From CAYWFU01 sp964457585 (lineage in GTDB: Bacteria; JACRDZ01), in NCBI GenBank assembly GCA_964457585.1, contig CAYWFU010000059.1:1-18831 (forward strand): a stretch of DNA of 18,831 bases. The letters run 5' to 3'. Made by a program: the position numbers and the translations under genes. Below, piece by piece: positions 7,792 through 15,289 of this stretch. Positions within the stretch are counted from its first letter, which is position 1. Every line of letters starts with the position of its first letter. The notes beneath the pieces were generated by a model that had not been told where the DNA came from, searched no databases, and saw only the letters and a list, made by a program, of their open reading frames with translations.

Positions 7792-8654
7792 ATGCATTAA
7801 ATTTTAGAGAAAGAATAAAAAGTATTTATAATATGCTTCTTTTTCCATATATACTTTTATCGCTTCCATTTGCATTTATAGGAGCAATTCTTGCTCTACG
7901 TGGCTTACCATCAATCTATCAATTTTTTTGGATTTTAATGGCTATGTTTGGTGCAAGAAATGGGGGTATGGCTCTAAATCGTTTAATTGATATGAAGATA
8001 GATGCTCTAAATCCCCGGACGCAAAATAGAGCTCTGCCAAAAGGTGAAATTTCCAGAGCAGAGACTTTATTATTTGCTGTATTTTTTTTAGCTATTTTTT
8101 TATTTTCCGCCTATAAACTTAATTATTTATCTTTTAAAATAGCTCCATTTTTAATAATATTTTTAATCGTTTATTCCTTTCTAAAGCGATACACATGGAT
8201 TGTTCATTTTTTTCTTGGACTTATTCAAAGTTTTGCGCCTATTGGCGGCTGGATTGCTGTAAAAGGTGAAATGAATTTTATAGCTTTTCTTATTGGGTTG
8301 GGTGTACTTTTATGGTCAGCAGGGTTCGATATAATTGATAAATGTCCTGATGTGGAATTTGATAAAAGCTTAGGACTGCATTCGATTCCGCAATGGCTGG
8401 GTATAAAAAAATCCCTCTGGTTTTCACGCTTATTTCATTTTACTTTTATAATAATTTTTATAATGATATATTATCTTTACAATCTTGGATTTTTATTTCT
8501 TCTGGGAGTTTTATTGTCTGGCGTGATACTTGCGTATGGACATTATTTAATAAAATATGATGATATGAGTAAAGTTGATGCAGTGGTTTTTTATGCAAAT
8601 GTTTTAGTAGGGATTATTATGCTTATTTTTACATTGCTGGATGTTTTAAATTAG
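7788..8654 (+). CDS. mqnP: UbiA-family prenyltransferase, MqnP-like (futalosine menaquinone pathway)
   Basis: 288-aa polytopic membrane enzyme with about eight hydrophobic helices. The GTG start (7788) overlaps the ubiE stop codon as GTGA and has GGGAG 7 nt upstream. The first aspartate motif is N-R-L-I-D-x3-D, followed by NPRTQNRALPKG. The second reads D-K-C-P-D-V-E-F-D with a GLHSIP tail. These two blocks, including MALNRLID and GLHSIP, are typical of the UbiA-like enzymes assigned to MqnP, which prenylate 1,4-dihydroxy-6-naphthoate-type precursors, rather than of classical MenA. No mqnA-E genes are in the window, so pathway assignment is by family resemblance. Translational coupling with ubiE is likely. 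Confidence 0.8.
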   Translation: MNALNFRERIKSIYNMLLFPYILLSLPFAFIGAILALRGLPSIYQFFWILMAMFGARNGGMALNRLIDMKIDALNPRTQNRALPKGEISRAETLLFAVFFLAIFLFSAYKLNYLSFKIAPFLIIFLIVYSFLKRYTWIVHFFLGLIQSFAPIGGWIAVKGEMNFIAFLIGLGVLLWSAGFDIIDKCPDVEFDKSLGLHSIPQWLGIKKSLWFSRLFHFTFIIIFIMIYYLYNLGFLFLLGVLLSGVILAYGHYLIKYDDMSKVDAVVFYANVLVGIIMLIFTLLDVLN

Positions 8655-8712
8655 GCTCGATAAATCGAGCAACTACAATGCAATATGTTTGTAGTTGCCC
8701 AATTCATTGGGC
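8655..8712. repeat. Three abutting perfect hairpins
   Basis: Three inverted repeats share edges: GCTCGAT/ATCGAGC (8655-8661, 8664-8670), GCAACTACAA/TTGTAGTTGC (8669-8678, 8689-8698) and GCCCAAT/ATTGGGC (8697-8703, 8706-8712). They begin right after the mqnP stop codon. They lack T-runs and look like one unit of a dispersed palindromic repeat family. They could protect the mRNA end or terminate weakly before the tautomerase gene. Confidence 0.7.
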
Positions 8713-8747
8713 ATATTTAATTTTCTGTATATTAAAAGGAGAAAAAA

Positions 8748-8936
8748 GTGCCAATCGTGAATATTCAAATGCTAAAAGGCCGTACTTTAGAACAGAAAAA
8801 AGTTTTAACTAAAGCTGTGACTGATGCAATTGTTTCTTCAATTAATGTAAAACCTGAAGTTGTATGGGTTGTTATTGAAGAAATGGAAAAAGAAAATTTT
8901 GCCACAGGCGGGGTATTGCATTGTGAAAAAAAATAA
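8748..8936 (+). CDS. 4-oxalocrotonate tautomerase-family protein
   Basis: 62 aa, the usual 4-OT monomer length. GTG start with AAAAGGAG (8734-8741) 6 nt upstream. Met is followed at once by Pro (MPIVNIQMLKG), supplying the catalytic N-terminal proline after Met removal. Arg11 (mature numbering) and a Phe in the ENFATGG segment fit the family. Members form hexamers and ketonise enol acids, but the physiological substrate cannot be deduced; nothing nearby encodes a meta-cleavage pathway. It lies 93 nt after mqnP and is the last + strand gene before a convergent operon. Confidence 0.85.
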   Translation: MPIVNIQMLKGRTLEQKKVLTKAVTDAIVSSINVKPEVVWVVIEEMEKENFATGGVLHCEKK

Positions 8937-8951
8937 TTTATGCAACTATTC

Positions 8952-8987
8952 AGGTATTTAGCCTGAAGGCTGAAGTCCTAAATACCT
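8952..8987. terminator. Hairpin between convergent genes
   Basis: AGGTATTTAG (8952-8961) pairs perfectly with CTAAATACCT (8978-8987) around a 16-nt loop containing CTGAAGG-CTGAAG. That loop can alternatively pair with CTTCAGTC further right. It lies between the convergent ends of the tautomerase gene and the large exported-protein gene, the expected place for a bidirectional terminator. A clear T-tract is lacking; it may equally be a dispersed repeat. Confidence 0.35.
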
Positions 8988-9012
8988 TCCACCTTCAGTC
9001 TAATTACCCGAA

Positions 9013-11082
9013 TTATTTTTTTTCTAATATCTTTGTTGAATCAGATTTATCTTTTACAAATTTAAATTCTGACACTCCGATACGTACTGTTCCTGCAAGT
9101 CTATTCCCAAGCAAGATTGGATGAGAAAATTCTTTAATTTTTAAATAATCGGGATTGGTTAAATTTAATCCGCTAAATGCCGGACTGGATTTAAATAATA
9201 CTCGTTCTCCATTTTGAGATAAAATCATTACGTACATAATATTTTTGTTTTTTAATGCAATATTAATATGATTAAACAACTTATCATAATTTGCTGTTTC
9301 AATGAAATCCAGACTTGATAATGCAATACCCTCAGCAGTCATTTTTACCCATTCTGAGATTTCATTCTCCAGAACAGTATTTATTTCTTTATAAGTCATA
9401 TGGATAAAATTTGTTGAATCTTCATCTTTTGATTTGACAGTTTTATTAGTGTTAACTAAAGCACTCCGGATTTCATCATATTCCTTAACAGTGATTTCCC
9501 CTGATGGATTAAAAATAAATTCATTATCTTCAATGGAAGCATTTATTTCCATATTGTCATATATTAATGAAACTATAATTTCATCTTTTTCATTAAGCCA
9601 TTCATATTTTATCGGGAAAAAGTAATCACCTCTAATCCACAATTTAACTTTTTTAATAAGCTCATTTTCAGTCAGGATTGGTTTTTTTAATTTCATTTCT
9701 ATTGTATAAATTGTGCCCTGTTCATCTATTTTAATATCAAATCTATCCTGGGTAAATTGTTTGAATTCCATTTTACTAAATAGTTTCAAATATTTTTTAT
9801 CTGTTTCATTAAAAAGTGACTCATATTCTGAAAGCTGATTTCTGTCCATACGAATCACTTCATTTTTTAAAGGTAAATAAAACATGACAAGATTTTGATT
9901 GATTATTTTACTTTTTTGTAAAAGAGCGGGGGAAATAAGTTCATATTTTATCTTTCGATAGATTGTTTCATCCATTAAATTTAAATTAACAATTTTATCC
10001 TGATTCTGCTGAAAAAATAATATATAATCACTTTTTGTAGGGTCCTTCGCTATAATTTTGATTTTAAATGTAAAATTATTACCGTCAGATTTTTTAGTTG
10101 TAAAAAGGAATGTTGCGCGATATGAATCTATTGCTTTTGTCCTGAGAGACCCATCCATGAGCTTTTGAGTAGTTGATGAAATATTATTGCCAGCAGTATT
10201 TTCCATTGATATAGTATTAATTTCATCAGGCGCAGACTCTTCCTGGTATTGTTTTGTTAGTTCAGATATGGTATCAAAATTATCAATAAGTTCATTGCGC
10301 GGTATAATAGCAAGTATGATCCATCCCATTTCCTGAAACGGATTGTATCCAATTACAAATTCCTGATTATTATAAATATATTCTCCCCATCCATTCTGAT
10401 TGGTGCGCATCTTTTTAAAAATTGCATCGAATCCTGCAGCATTTATTTTATTGATATTTTCGCTCATTATTTTATTTCTATCAGGATTGGTAAGATAAAG
10501 CCCATCAGAACTTATAATATAGAATTGTCCGGATGCAGTGATTTTATTATTATTTATTTTGTTTATTATTTCTTCAAAATCCCAATCAAACTCTAAAACA
10601 GCTTTGCTCACATCACCCAGATTTACAATTAATGTTGCTAATCGAATAATAGGTTTTTTAGATATTTCTGAAATGATAACAGGAGATAAATAAACCTGTC
10701 CGACTTTTGATTTTGAAGTAATTTTAAAATATTCACGCACACTTTCATCTTTTAAATCTCCATCTGGTATGCTATTAATTACTTTAATTATTTCCTTCCC
10801 GCGATTATCCAGTAATCTGATTGCAGGATATTCTTTCATTTCTTTAGAAAAATTGATAATATTTTTGATCCATGCTTCTTTCCCCCCCTGGGTATATGTT
10901 CTTAACATATCAGCAAGTGTCAGCAAATCATTACTTTTATCTTTTAATTTTTCACGCAGGGATTGGGTAAGTTCTTCTGTTTTGCTTACTAACTTTTCAG
11001 CATTTTGTATGTTTATTTCAGAAGAAAAAATATTAGATACATATAAGAAAAATATTAGAATAAATAATTTAATAGATCTCAT
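9013..11082 (-). CDS. Exported Cache / LolA-like multidomain protein without output domain
   Basis: 689 aa. An N-terminal signal peptide (about 1-21, one basic stretch and a hydrophobic core ending NIFSS) is followed by a double-Cache-like sensor region (about 25-270): V-R-E-Y-F near 115, GQVYLSPVI, GQFYIISSDGLYLTNPD and a closing GWIILAIIPRNEL. A middle part (about 310-555) resembles the LolA/LppX half-barrel: long beta strands, LPLKNEVIRMDRNQLSEY, PIKYEWLNEKDEI and FIFNPSGEITVKEYDEI. The end (about 575-675) looks like a second small Cache fold, with ILSQNGERVLF and VRIGVSEF. I see no transmembrane helix after the signal peptide and no kinase, GGDEF, HAMP or methyl-accepting domain. It follows the GNAT gene by 11 nt, with its TAAGGT ribosome site over that stop codon. 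Domain calls are by eye; LolA-like is the least certain. Confidence 0.65.
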   Translation of the reverse strand: MRSIKLFILIFFLYVSNIFSSEINIQNAEKLVSKTEELTQSLREKLKDKSNDLLTLADMLRTYTQGGKEAWIKNIINFSKEMKEYPAIRLLDNRGKEIIKVINSIPDGDLKDESVREYFKITSKSKVGQVYLSPVIISEISKKPIIRLATLIVNLGDVSKAVLEFDWDFEEIINKINNNKITASGQFYIISSDGLYLTNPDRNKIMSENINKINAAGFDAIFKKMRTNQNGWGEYIYNNQEFVIGYNPFQEMGWIILAIIPRNELIDNFDTISELTKQYQEESAPDEINTISMENTAGNNISSTTQKLMDGSLRTKAIDSYRATFLFTTKKSDGNNFTFKIKIIAKDPTKSDYILFFQQNQDKIVNLNLMDETIYRKIKYELISPALLQKSKIINQNLVMFYLPLKNEVIRMDRNQLSEYESLFNETDKKYLKLFSKMEFKQFTQDRFDIKIDEQGTIYTIEMKLKKPILTENELIKKVKLWIRGDYFFPIKYEWLNEKDEIIVSLIYDNMEINASIEDNEFIFNPSGEITVKEYDEIRSALVNTNKTVKSKDEDSTNFIHMTYKEINTVLENEISEWVKMTAEGIALSSLDFIETANYDKLFNHINIALKNKNIMYVMILSQNGERVLFKSSPAFSGLNLTNPDYLKIKEFSHPILLGNRLAGTVRIGVSEFKFVKDKSDSTKILEKK

Positions 11083-11093
11083 TAAGAAATACC

Positions 11094-11588
11094 TTATCTT
11101 TGTTTGTTTAATTCAATACATAGCGGGACTTCATTGCAATTCGGAAACAGGACACATTTTATGCACTCACTCCATACTTTATGGGGCAAAGTTGATTTTT
11201 CAATTTGTGTAAAGCCATATTTAATAAAGAATTTAGGTATATATGTTAAAACAAAAACCTTTTTTATTCCAAGATCATATGCATCATCTAAACACGCTTT
11301 TATAAGTTCCCTGCCTATTCCTTTTTTAAGCGATTCTTTTTTTACAGCAAGAGATTTTACTTCTGCTAAATATTCCCAGCTTGGATGAAGAGCGCAAACG
11401 CCTAATATTTCTGAGTTCACTTCATATACATAGAAATCTCTAATGTTTTCATAAAGTTCACTTAAAGAACGGGAGAGCATTTTATTTTTTGATGCATAAT
11501 AATTAATAAGATTTTGGATTTTTGGGACATCATCTATTTTTGCTTTACGAATTATAAAAATCACCTCTTTCGAAATAGGGTTCTTCAT
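11094..11588 (-). CDS. GNAT N-acetyltransferase, short N-acetylglutamate synthase-like
   Basis: 164 aa, one GNAT domain. The acetyl-CoA loop is K-G-I-G-R-E-L, preceded by AEVKSLAV. Other blocks are MLSRSLSELYENIRDF, VFVLTYIPKFFIKYGF, LPHKVWSECIKC and FPNCNEVPLCIEL. These resemble the stand-alone GNAT enzymes proposed as N-acetylglutamate synthases for arginine synthesis in several bacteria, but no other arginine gene is present, so the substrate is unproven. The ATG at 11588 overlaps the upstream stop as ATGA, without a Shine-Dalgarno. A strong internal AAAGAGGTGA precedes codons for IIRKA, where family similarity begins, raising a non-AUG start as an alternative. Cysteines near the C-terminus (C-I-K-C-x5-C) are typical of this subgroup and might bind metal. 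Confidence 0.8.
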   Translation of the reverse strand: MKNPISKEVIFIIRKAKIDDVPKIQNLINYYASKNKMLSRSLSELYENIRDFYVYEVNSEILGVCALHPSWEYLAEVKSLAVKKESLKKGIGRELIKACLDDAYDLGIKKVFVLTYIPKFFIKYGFTQIEKSTLPHKVWSECIKCVLFPNCNEVPLCIELNKQR

Positions 11589-12124
11589 AAACTAAGAGGT
11601 CGTGTCTTATCTATCATAGTTTTGCAATATGGTATTTTTTCTTTCGCCATTGAAATCCATTTGCTATTTTGTGTTACAGAATAAGCTTCAGGAATAGTAA
11701 CTTCTTTAATATTATTTCTTTTTATAATTTCAATTTGCTGGGCTGTCAAAGGTGTATAAGAATCCGCAATCATTTCACCAGGAATTTGTTTTTCTATTTC
11801 AGCTTCTCTTAAACCATCCGGATATATTGGGTCAGCAAGTATATCTCCCTGAGATAAAATATCTGGAGCAACATATTTTCTTGTACCTGATGTAAGAAGT
11901 TGTTCTACTGTCTGAAAAGCCCATAATGCTTCTCTGTAGCTATTATATGCTATTTCCAGTTCATTTTTCTTGAACGCTGCATCTGCTTTTGTTAAAAAAG
12001 AATTTCCTTCACCATAAGAATTCTTAGCTCGTGAAAGCAGTTCAATCCATGATAAAACAAAAGTGATACAGAATACGAGTGCAAGTATTCCAATAAACTG
12101 CAATATTTTTTTACCTTCAATCAT
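11585..12124 (-). CDS. Membrane-anchored protein of unknown function
   Basis: 179 aa from the ATG at 12124, chosen over one 12 codons upstream because AGGAGAGG (12131-12138) lies 6 nt before it. One N-terminal membrane helix (about 7-28, FIGILALVFCITFVLSW) follows a short basic segment (EGKK), predicting a cytoplasmic N-terminus and an exported body. Residues about 40-80 form a TPR-like helical pair (A-F-K-K-N-E-L-E-I-A-Y-N-S-Y-R-E-A-L). The C-terminal half has a GDILADPIYPDG...IIKRNNIKEVTIP pattern like the small modules found near receptor input domains. I do not recognise the family. It is the first gene of the minus-strand operon and overlaps the GNAT gene by 4 nt. Confidence 0.65.
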   Translation of the reverse strand: MIEGKKILQFIGILALVFCITFVLSWIELLSRAKNSYGEGNSFLTKADAAFKKNELEIAYNSYREALWAFQTVEQLLTSGTRKYVAPDILSQGDILADPIYPDGLREAEIEKQIPGEMIADSYTPLTAQQIEIIKRNNIKEVTIPEAYSVTQNSKWISMAKEKIPYCKTMIDKTRPLSL

Positions 12125-12203
12125 CTTATTCCTCTCCTGATTTAAAATTTGTATTTTCAATATAATTAAAATTTATTTAGTCATTTAATGATATCAACTT
12201 ATC

Positions 12204-12231
12204 ATAATATCATAGCTATTTATAAAATCAA
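12204..12231 (-). promoter_or_regulatory. Candidate promoter of the minus-strand operon
   Basis: On the minus strand, TTGATT (12231-12226), a 16-nt spacer and TATTAT (12209-12204), about 80 nt upstream of the ATG at 12124. The surrounding A/T richness lowers confidence. Confidence 0.4.
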
Positions 12232-12261
12232 GATTTTTTTATCGAATGTATAAATTAAATC

Positions 12262-12290
12262 TTGCATTATCCTAATAATGTAATTAAAAT
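12262..12290 (+). promoter_or_regulatory. Candidate promoter of the restriction-modification genes
   Basis: TTGCAT (12262-12267), a 17-nt spacer and TAAAAT (12285-12290), followed by an AT-only tract with several further TATAAT matches. A transcript from here would carry the 12335-12381 inverted repeat in its leader. Confidence 0.35.
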
Positions 12291-12334
12291 ATAATATAAT
12301 ATAATAAAAAATAATAATTATAAGAGCAATAAAT

Positions 12335-12381
12335 CTACTTATAACACGCAAGTGAAAAACCTGCCTGCGTGTTATAAGTAG
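12335..12381. repeat. Perfect 16-bp inverted repeat upstream of the R-M genes
   Basis: CTACTTATAACACGCA (12335-12350) is matched by TGCGTGTTATAAGTAG (12366-12381) around a 15-nt loop. With one G-U pair the stem extends to about 19 bp. It ends 23 nt before the methyltransferase start. Possible readings are an expression-controlling hairpin in the leader, a protein-binding operator, or the scar of an inserted cassette. The remainder of the 12161-12404 spacer is A/T-rich with promoter-like sequences only. Confidence 0.8.
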
Positions 12382-12404
12382 GTTGTTTCTCAGTGTAATG
12401 TCTT

Positions 12405-13319
12405 ATGAAGTATATGGAATTGGATACAAATAATATGACAACACAGCACAAAGTAATATTTGGAAATTGCATGAGCATGGAAGAGCTTTCTAATGAAAGT
12501 ATCCATTTTATTGTAACATCTCCACCATATTTTAATGCACCTTTTGATTATCAAGGTTTATTTAATAATTACAGCCAATATTTGGGCGTTTTGAAAAAAT
12601 TTGCAAAAGAATCATTCAGAGTTTTACAAGAAGGAAGAATATTTGCTTTAAACATTGATGATATGTTAGTTGATGGACAAAAATATCCAATTGTTGCTGA
12701 TGCAATTATAATATTTCAGAATGCTGGTTTTAGATATCGTGATAAAATTATTTGGAAAAAACCTGATGGATATTTAAGGATAAGCAAACGAAGTGGCGTT
12801 TTATTACAAAATCCTTATCCTATGTATTTTTACCCAGATAATTTATTGGAAAGTATAGTTATCTTTCAAAAAGGAAAATTTAATTATCACTCAATTTCAA
12901 GAGAAAAGAGAGAATCCTCCAAAATAGATATAAAAGAATTTCAACAAAATAACTGGCATAAAACAATTTGGGAAATAACAAACGTATTACCTGGTTCTAA
13001 ACTTGGAAAAGGTATTGCTGCCTTTCCAGATGAATTAGCTTATCGACTAATTAAACTTTTTTCATATGTTGGCGAGACCGTATTAGATCCTTTTTTAGGA
13101 AGCGGAACAACAATAAAAGTTGCAAGGCAATTAAAAAGAAATTCAGTTGGTTATGAAATTATTCGAGATTTGGAACAAACAATTAGAAAAAAAACTGGTT
13201 TTGCAAATAAAACAAATGATGATATTATTGATATAATCGAAAGAAAAGAAGGAAAATATAAGTATGTTTTGTTAGATTATATTGAAAAATTGAAAAATAC
13301 ACAGAGAGATAACGCATGA
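12405..13319 (+). CDS. DNA methyltransferase, beta class (N6-adenine or N4-cytosine)
   Basis: 304 aa. The catalytic motif TSPPYFN (38-44) comes first and the SAM-binding motif DPFLGSGT (228-235) near the C-terminus, the order that defines beta-class amino-methyltransferases. The SPPY form is common in N4-cytosine enzymes but does not exclude N6-adenine. Other blocks: an IFALNID segment near 80 and WEITNVLPGS near 195. No clear Shine-Dalgarno precedes the ATG at 12405; in-frame ATGs at 12414 and 12435 are possible starts. The stop overlaps the next gene by 4 nt (ATGA), so it is coupled to the nuclease and should protect the host from it. Confidence 0.88.
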   Translation: MKYMELDTNNMTTQHKVIFGNCMSMEELSNESIHFIVTSPPYFNAPFDYQGLFNNYSQYLGVLKKFAKESFRVLQEGRIFALNIDDMLVDGQKYPIVADAIIIFQNAGFRYRDKIIWKKPDGYLRISKRSGVLLQNPYPMYFYPDNLLESIVIFQKGKFNYHSISREKRESSKIDIKEFQQNNWHKTIWEITNVLPGSKLGKGIAAFPDELAYRLIKLFSYVGETVLDPFLGSGTTIKVARQLKRNSVGYEIIRDLEQTIRKKTGFANKTNDDIIDIIERKEGKYKYVLLDYIEKLKNTQRDNA

Positions 13320-14416
13320 ATATTTTTGCTGAAATAACAGGGATAAAATACAACATATATTGTGCAAGTAAACTTGATAAAATTGATTTTTCGAACTTTA
13401 ACATTAATTCAATGCCAGCAAGCTGTATTATAAATGATGATAAATTTAATTATGGTATTTCAAAATGGGTATCGCCCAAAAGAACACGTTCCTATCCTTT
13501 TGAAAGAGTTTACAACACTCTTTTATCATCAAAACGAATTACTATAATTCCAATAATTAAAGATGAAGGTTTTAAGGGGGACAGAGATTTTATTCAGTGG
13601 GATACAGTTTCTTTGATGAGCCTTTTAGATGTTTATGTTATTCTATCATATTACCGAGAAGCAGATAAACATAAAACACGAGAAAATAAAATTACAAATC
13701 AAAAATTTGATAATGATTATGTAAATCAAAAAATAATTGAAATTAGCAATTATCACAGTTCCGCATTGCACTGGAATCTAAAAGAAATAAAGGAATCATT
13801 ATCAAACTTGATTTCAAAAGTCAAAAAATCATATTCTAGAATAAGCAATGAACTTGATATAAAATTACATAATGACAAAGGAATTGATAGATTCCAAAAA
13901 CAATTTTTAAATGGTGTTACCGAATTTATGGAAACATCTCGTCAAAAAGCGAAAGATGCACAAAATAGAGAACAGCAAACAATACAGCCAAAAGAAGCTT
14001 TGTCAACACAAACTAAAGCTACTATTACGATAAAAAATTATCTGGGCGGTGTTTACTATTTTACTACCGATGAAATAGAATTAAAAACAGACAAATTATT
14101 CCTAATAGAAGGGAAACATTCAAAAAACTCAAAACTTCCTAGCCTGGGTGATATTAAAGACGGTTTATTGAAGATGATACTTTATACAAATCTTAAAAAC
14201 GTTCAAATAAATAATAATAATATTGAAACAATACCTGTATTGAAACTTACTTCTTCAAAATTAGTAAGTAGCATTTCATCAAAAAATACCGAAAAAGAAA
14301 TTTTGGATTTTTTTATAATAAATAACTTTTCAAAAGAGCAAATTGAAGTCGTGAAAAATACTTTTAGAGAAAGTAATGAAAATAATTTTATTGTATTAAT
14401 TAAAAAGGCAGATTAA
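13316..14416 (+). CDS. Probable type II restriction endonuclease (PD-(D/E)XK)
   Basis: 366 aa between two DNA methyltransferases, starting in the ATGA overlap and ending directly before the next ATG. In the C-terminal half, a strand pair TTDEIEL (D252) and L-F-L-I-E265-G-K267 followed by a helix (IKDGLLKMILY) fits the PD-(D/E)XK active site, with D252, E265 and K267 as candidate residues. The N-terminal half (blocks SPKRTRSYPFERVYNTL and GDRDFIQWD near 53-101) and a charged Gln/Lys-rich linker (about 205-237) may serve sequence recognition. Specificity cannot be read from sequence. The identification rests on gene context plus this motif. Confidence 0.7.
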   Translation: MNIFAEITGIKYNIYCASKLDKIDFSNFNINSMPASCIINDDKFNYGISKWVSPKRTRSYPFERVYNTLLSSKRITIIPIIKDEGFKGDRDFIQWDTVSLMSLLDVYVILSYYREADKHKTRENKITNQKFDNDYVNQKIIEISNYHSSALHWNLKEIKESLSNLISKVKKSYSRISNELDIKLHNDKGIDRFQKQFLNGVTEFMETSRQKAKDAQNREQQTIQPKEALSTQTKATITIKNYLGGVYYFTTDEIELKTDKLFLIEGKHSKNSKLPSLGDIKDGLLKMILYTNLKNVQINNNNIETIPVLKLTSSKLVSSISSKNTEKEILDFFIINNFSKEQIEVVKNTFRESNENNFIVLIKKAD

Positions 14417-15286
14417 ATGATTAAAAGTCCATTACGATATCCTGGTGGTAAAAGTAAAGCAATTAAATTTATATCACCATTAATTCCACAATTTAATGAA
14501 TTTAGAGAACCTTTTGTTGGTGGTGGCTCTGTTTCTATTTATTTAAAACAAAAATTTCCAAACAAAAAATTTTGGATTAATGACATTTACAAAAATTTAT
14601 TTTATTTTTGGACATATTGCGAAAGCAATCCAGATGAATTAATTGCACAAATAAAAGATTGGAAACTGAAATTTGATGAAGGGAAAAAATTACATCGCTT
14701 TTTAATAGAAAACATTGATAATTTTGATGAATTAAAAAAAGCTGCTGCATTTTTTGTTTTTAATAGAATAACATTTTCAGGAACTACAGAAAGCGGTGGA
14801 TATTCAAATGCAGCATTTGAAAAAAGATTTACAGAATCTAGTATTGATAGAGTAAAACAATTGTCAACAATTTTACGCAATACTAAAATTACAAATTATG
14901 ATTATGAAGAAGTAATTGAAAAGCAAGGTGATAATGTTTTTATATTTCTTGACCCGCCTTACTATTCAGCAACAAAATCTGCATTATATGGAAAAAATGG
15001 CAATTTACATAAAACATTTGACCATCAAAGATTTGCAAAAATAATGAAGCAAACAGAGCATAAATGGTTAATTACTTACGATGATAGTCCATATGTTAGA
15101 AAGTTATTTTCTTTTGCTAATATTGTTGAATGGAATTTAACATATGGGATGAGAAATGTAAATGTAAATGGAAATGGAAATCAAAACGGAAAAGAGTTGT
15201 TTATTGCAAATTATGAGATAGTAATTGCAAAAAAAGAAATTCCATTATATTTTTTTGAACATGAACAAATTATACCAGAATGCTAA
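14417..15286 (+). CDS. Dam-family (D12 class) DNA N6-adenine methyltransferase
   Basis: 289 aa. The N-terminus SPLRYPGGKSKAI and motif I EPFVGGGSV (31-39), a central FNRITFSG block, and the catalytic DPPY (179-182) in this order define the alpha-class Dam/D12 family. It transfers methyl from SAM to adenine N6. The ATG follows the nuclease stop codon with no gap, and AAGG lies 8 nt upstream. Pairing of an alpha-class and a beta-class enzyme with one nuclease suggests that the two strands of an asymmetric site are modified separately. The gene ends only 3 bp from the convergent tsaD stop codon, with no terminator in between. Confidence 0.92.
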   Translation: MIKSPLRYPGGKSKAIKFISPLIPQFNEFREPFVGGGSVSIYLKQKFPNKKFWINDIYKNLFYFWTYCESNPDELIAQIKDWKLKFDEGKKLHRFLIENIDNFDELKKAAAFFVFNRITFSGTTESGGYSNAAFEKRFTESSIDRVKQLSTILRNTKITNYDYEEVIEKQGDNVFIFLDPPYYSATKSALYGKNGNLHKTFDHQRFAKIMKQTEHKWLITYDDSPYVRKLFSFANIVEWNLTYGMRNVNVNGNGNQNGKELFIANYEIVIAKKEIPLYFFEHEQIIPEC

Positions 15287-15289
15287 ATT

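Noticed and set aside
12335..12381. Integron attC site
   Set aside because: The stem is perfect, with no extrahelical bases, the ends match RYYYAAC/GTTRRRY only at AAC/GTT, no integrase is seen, and there is no second copy after the island.
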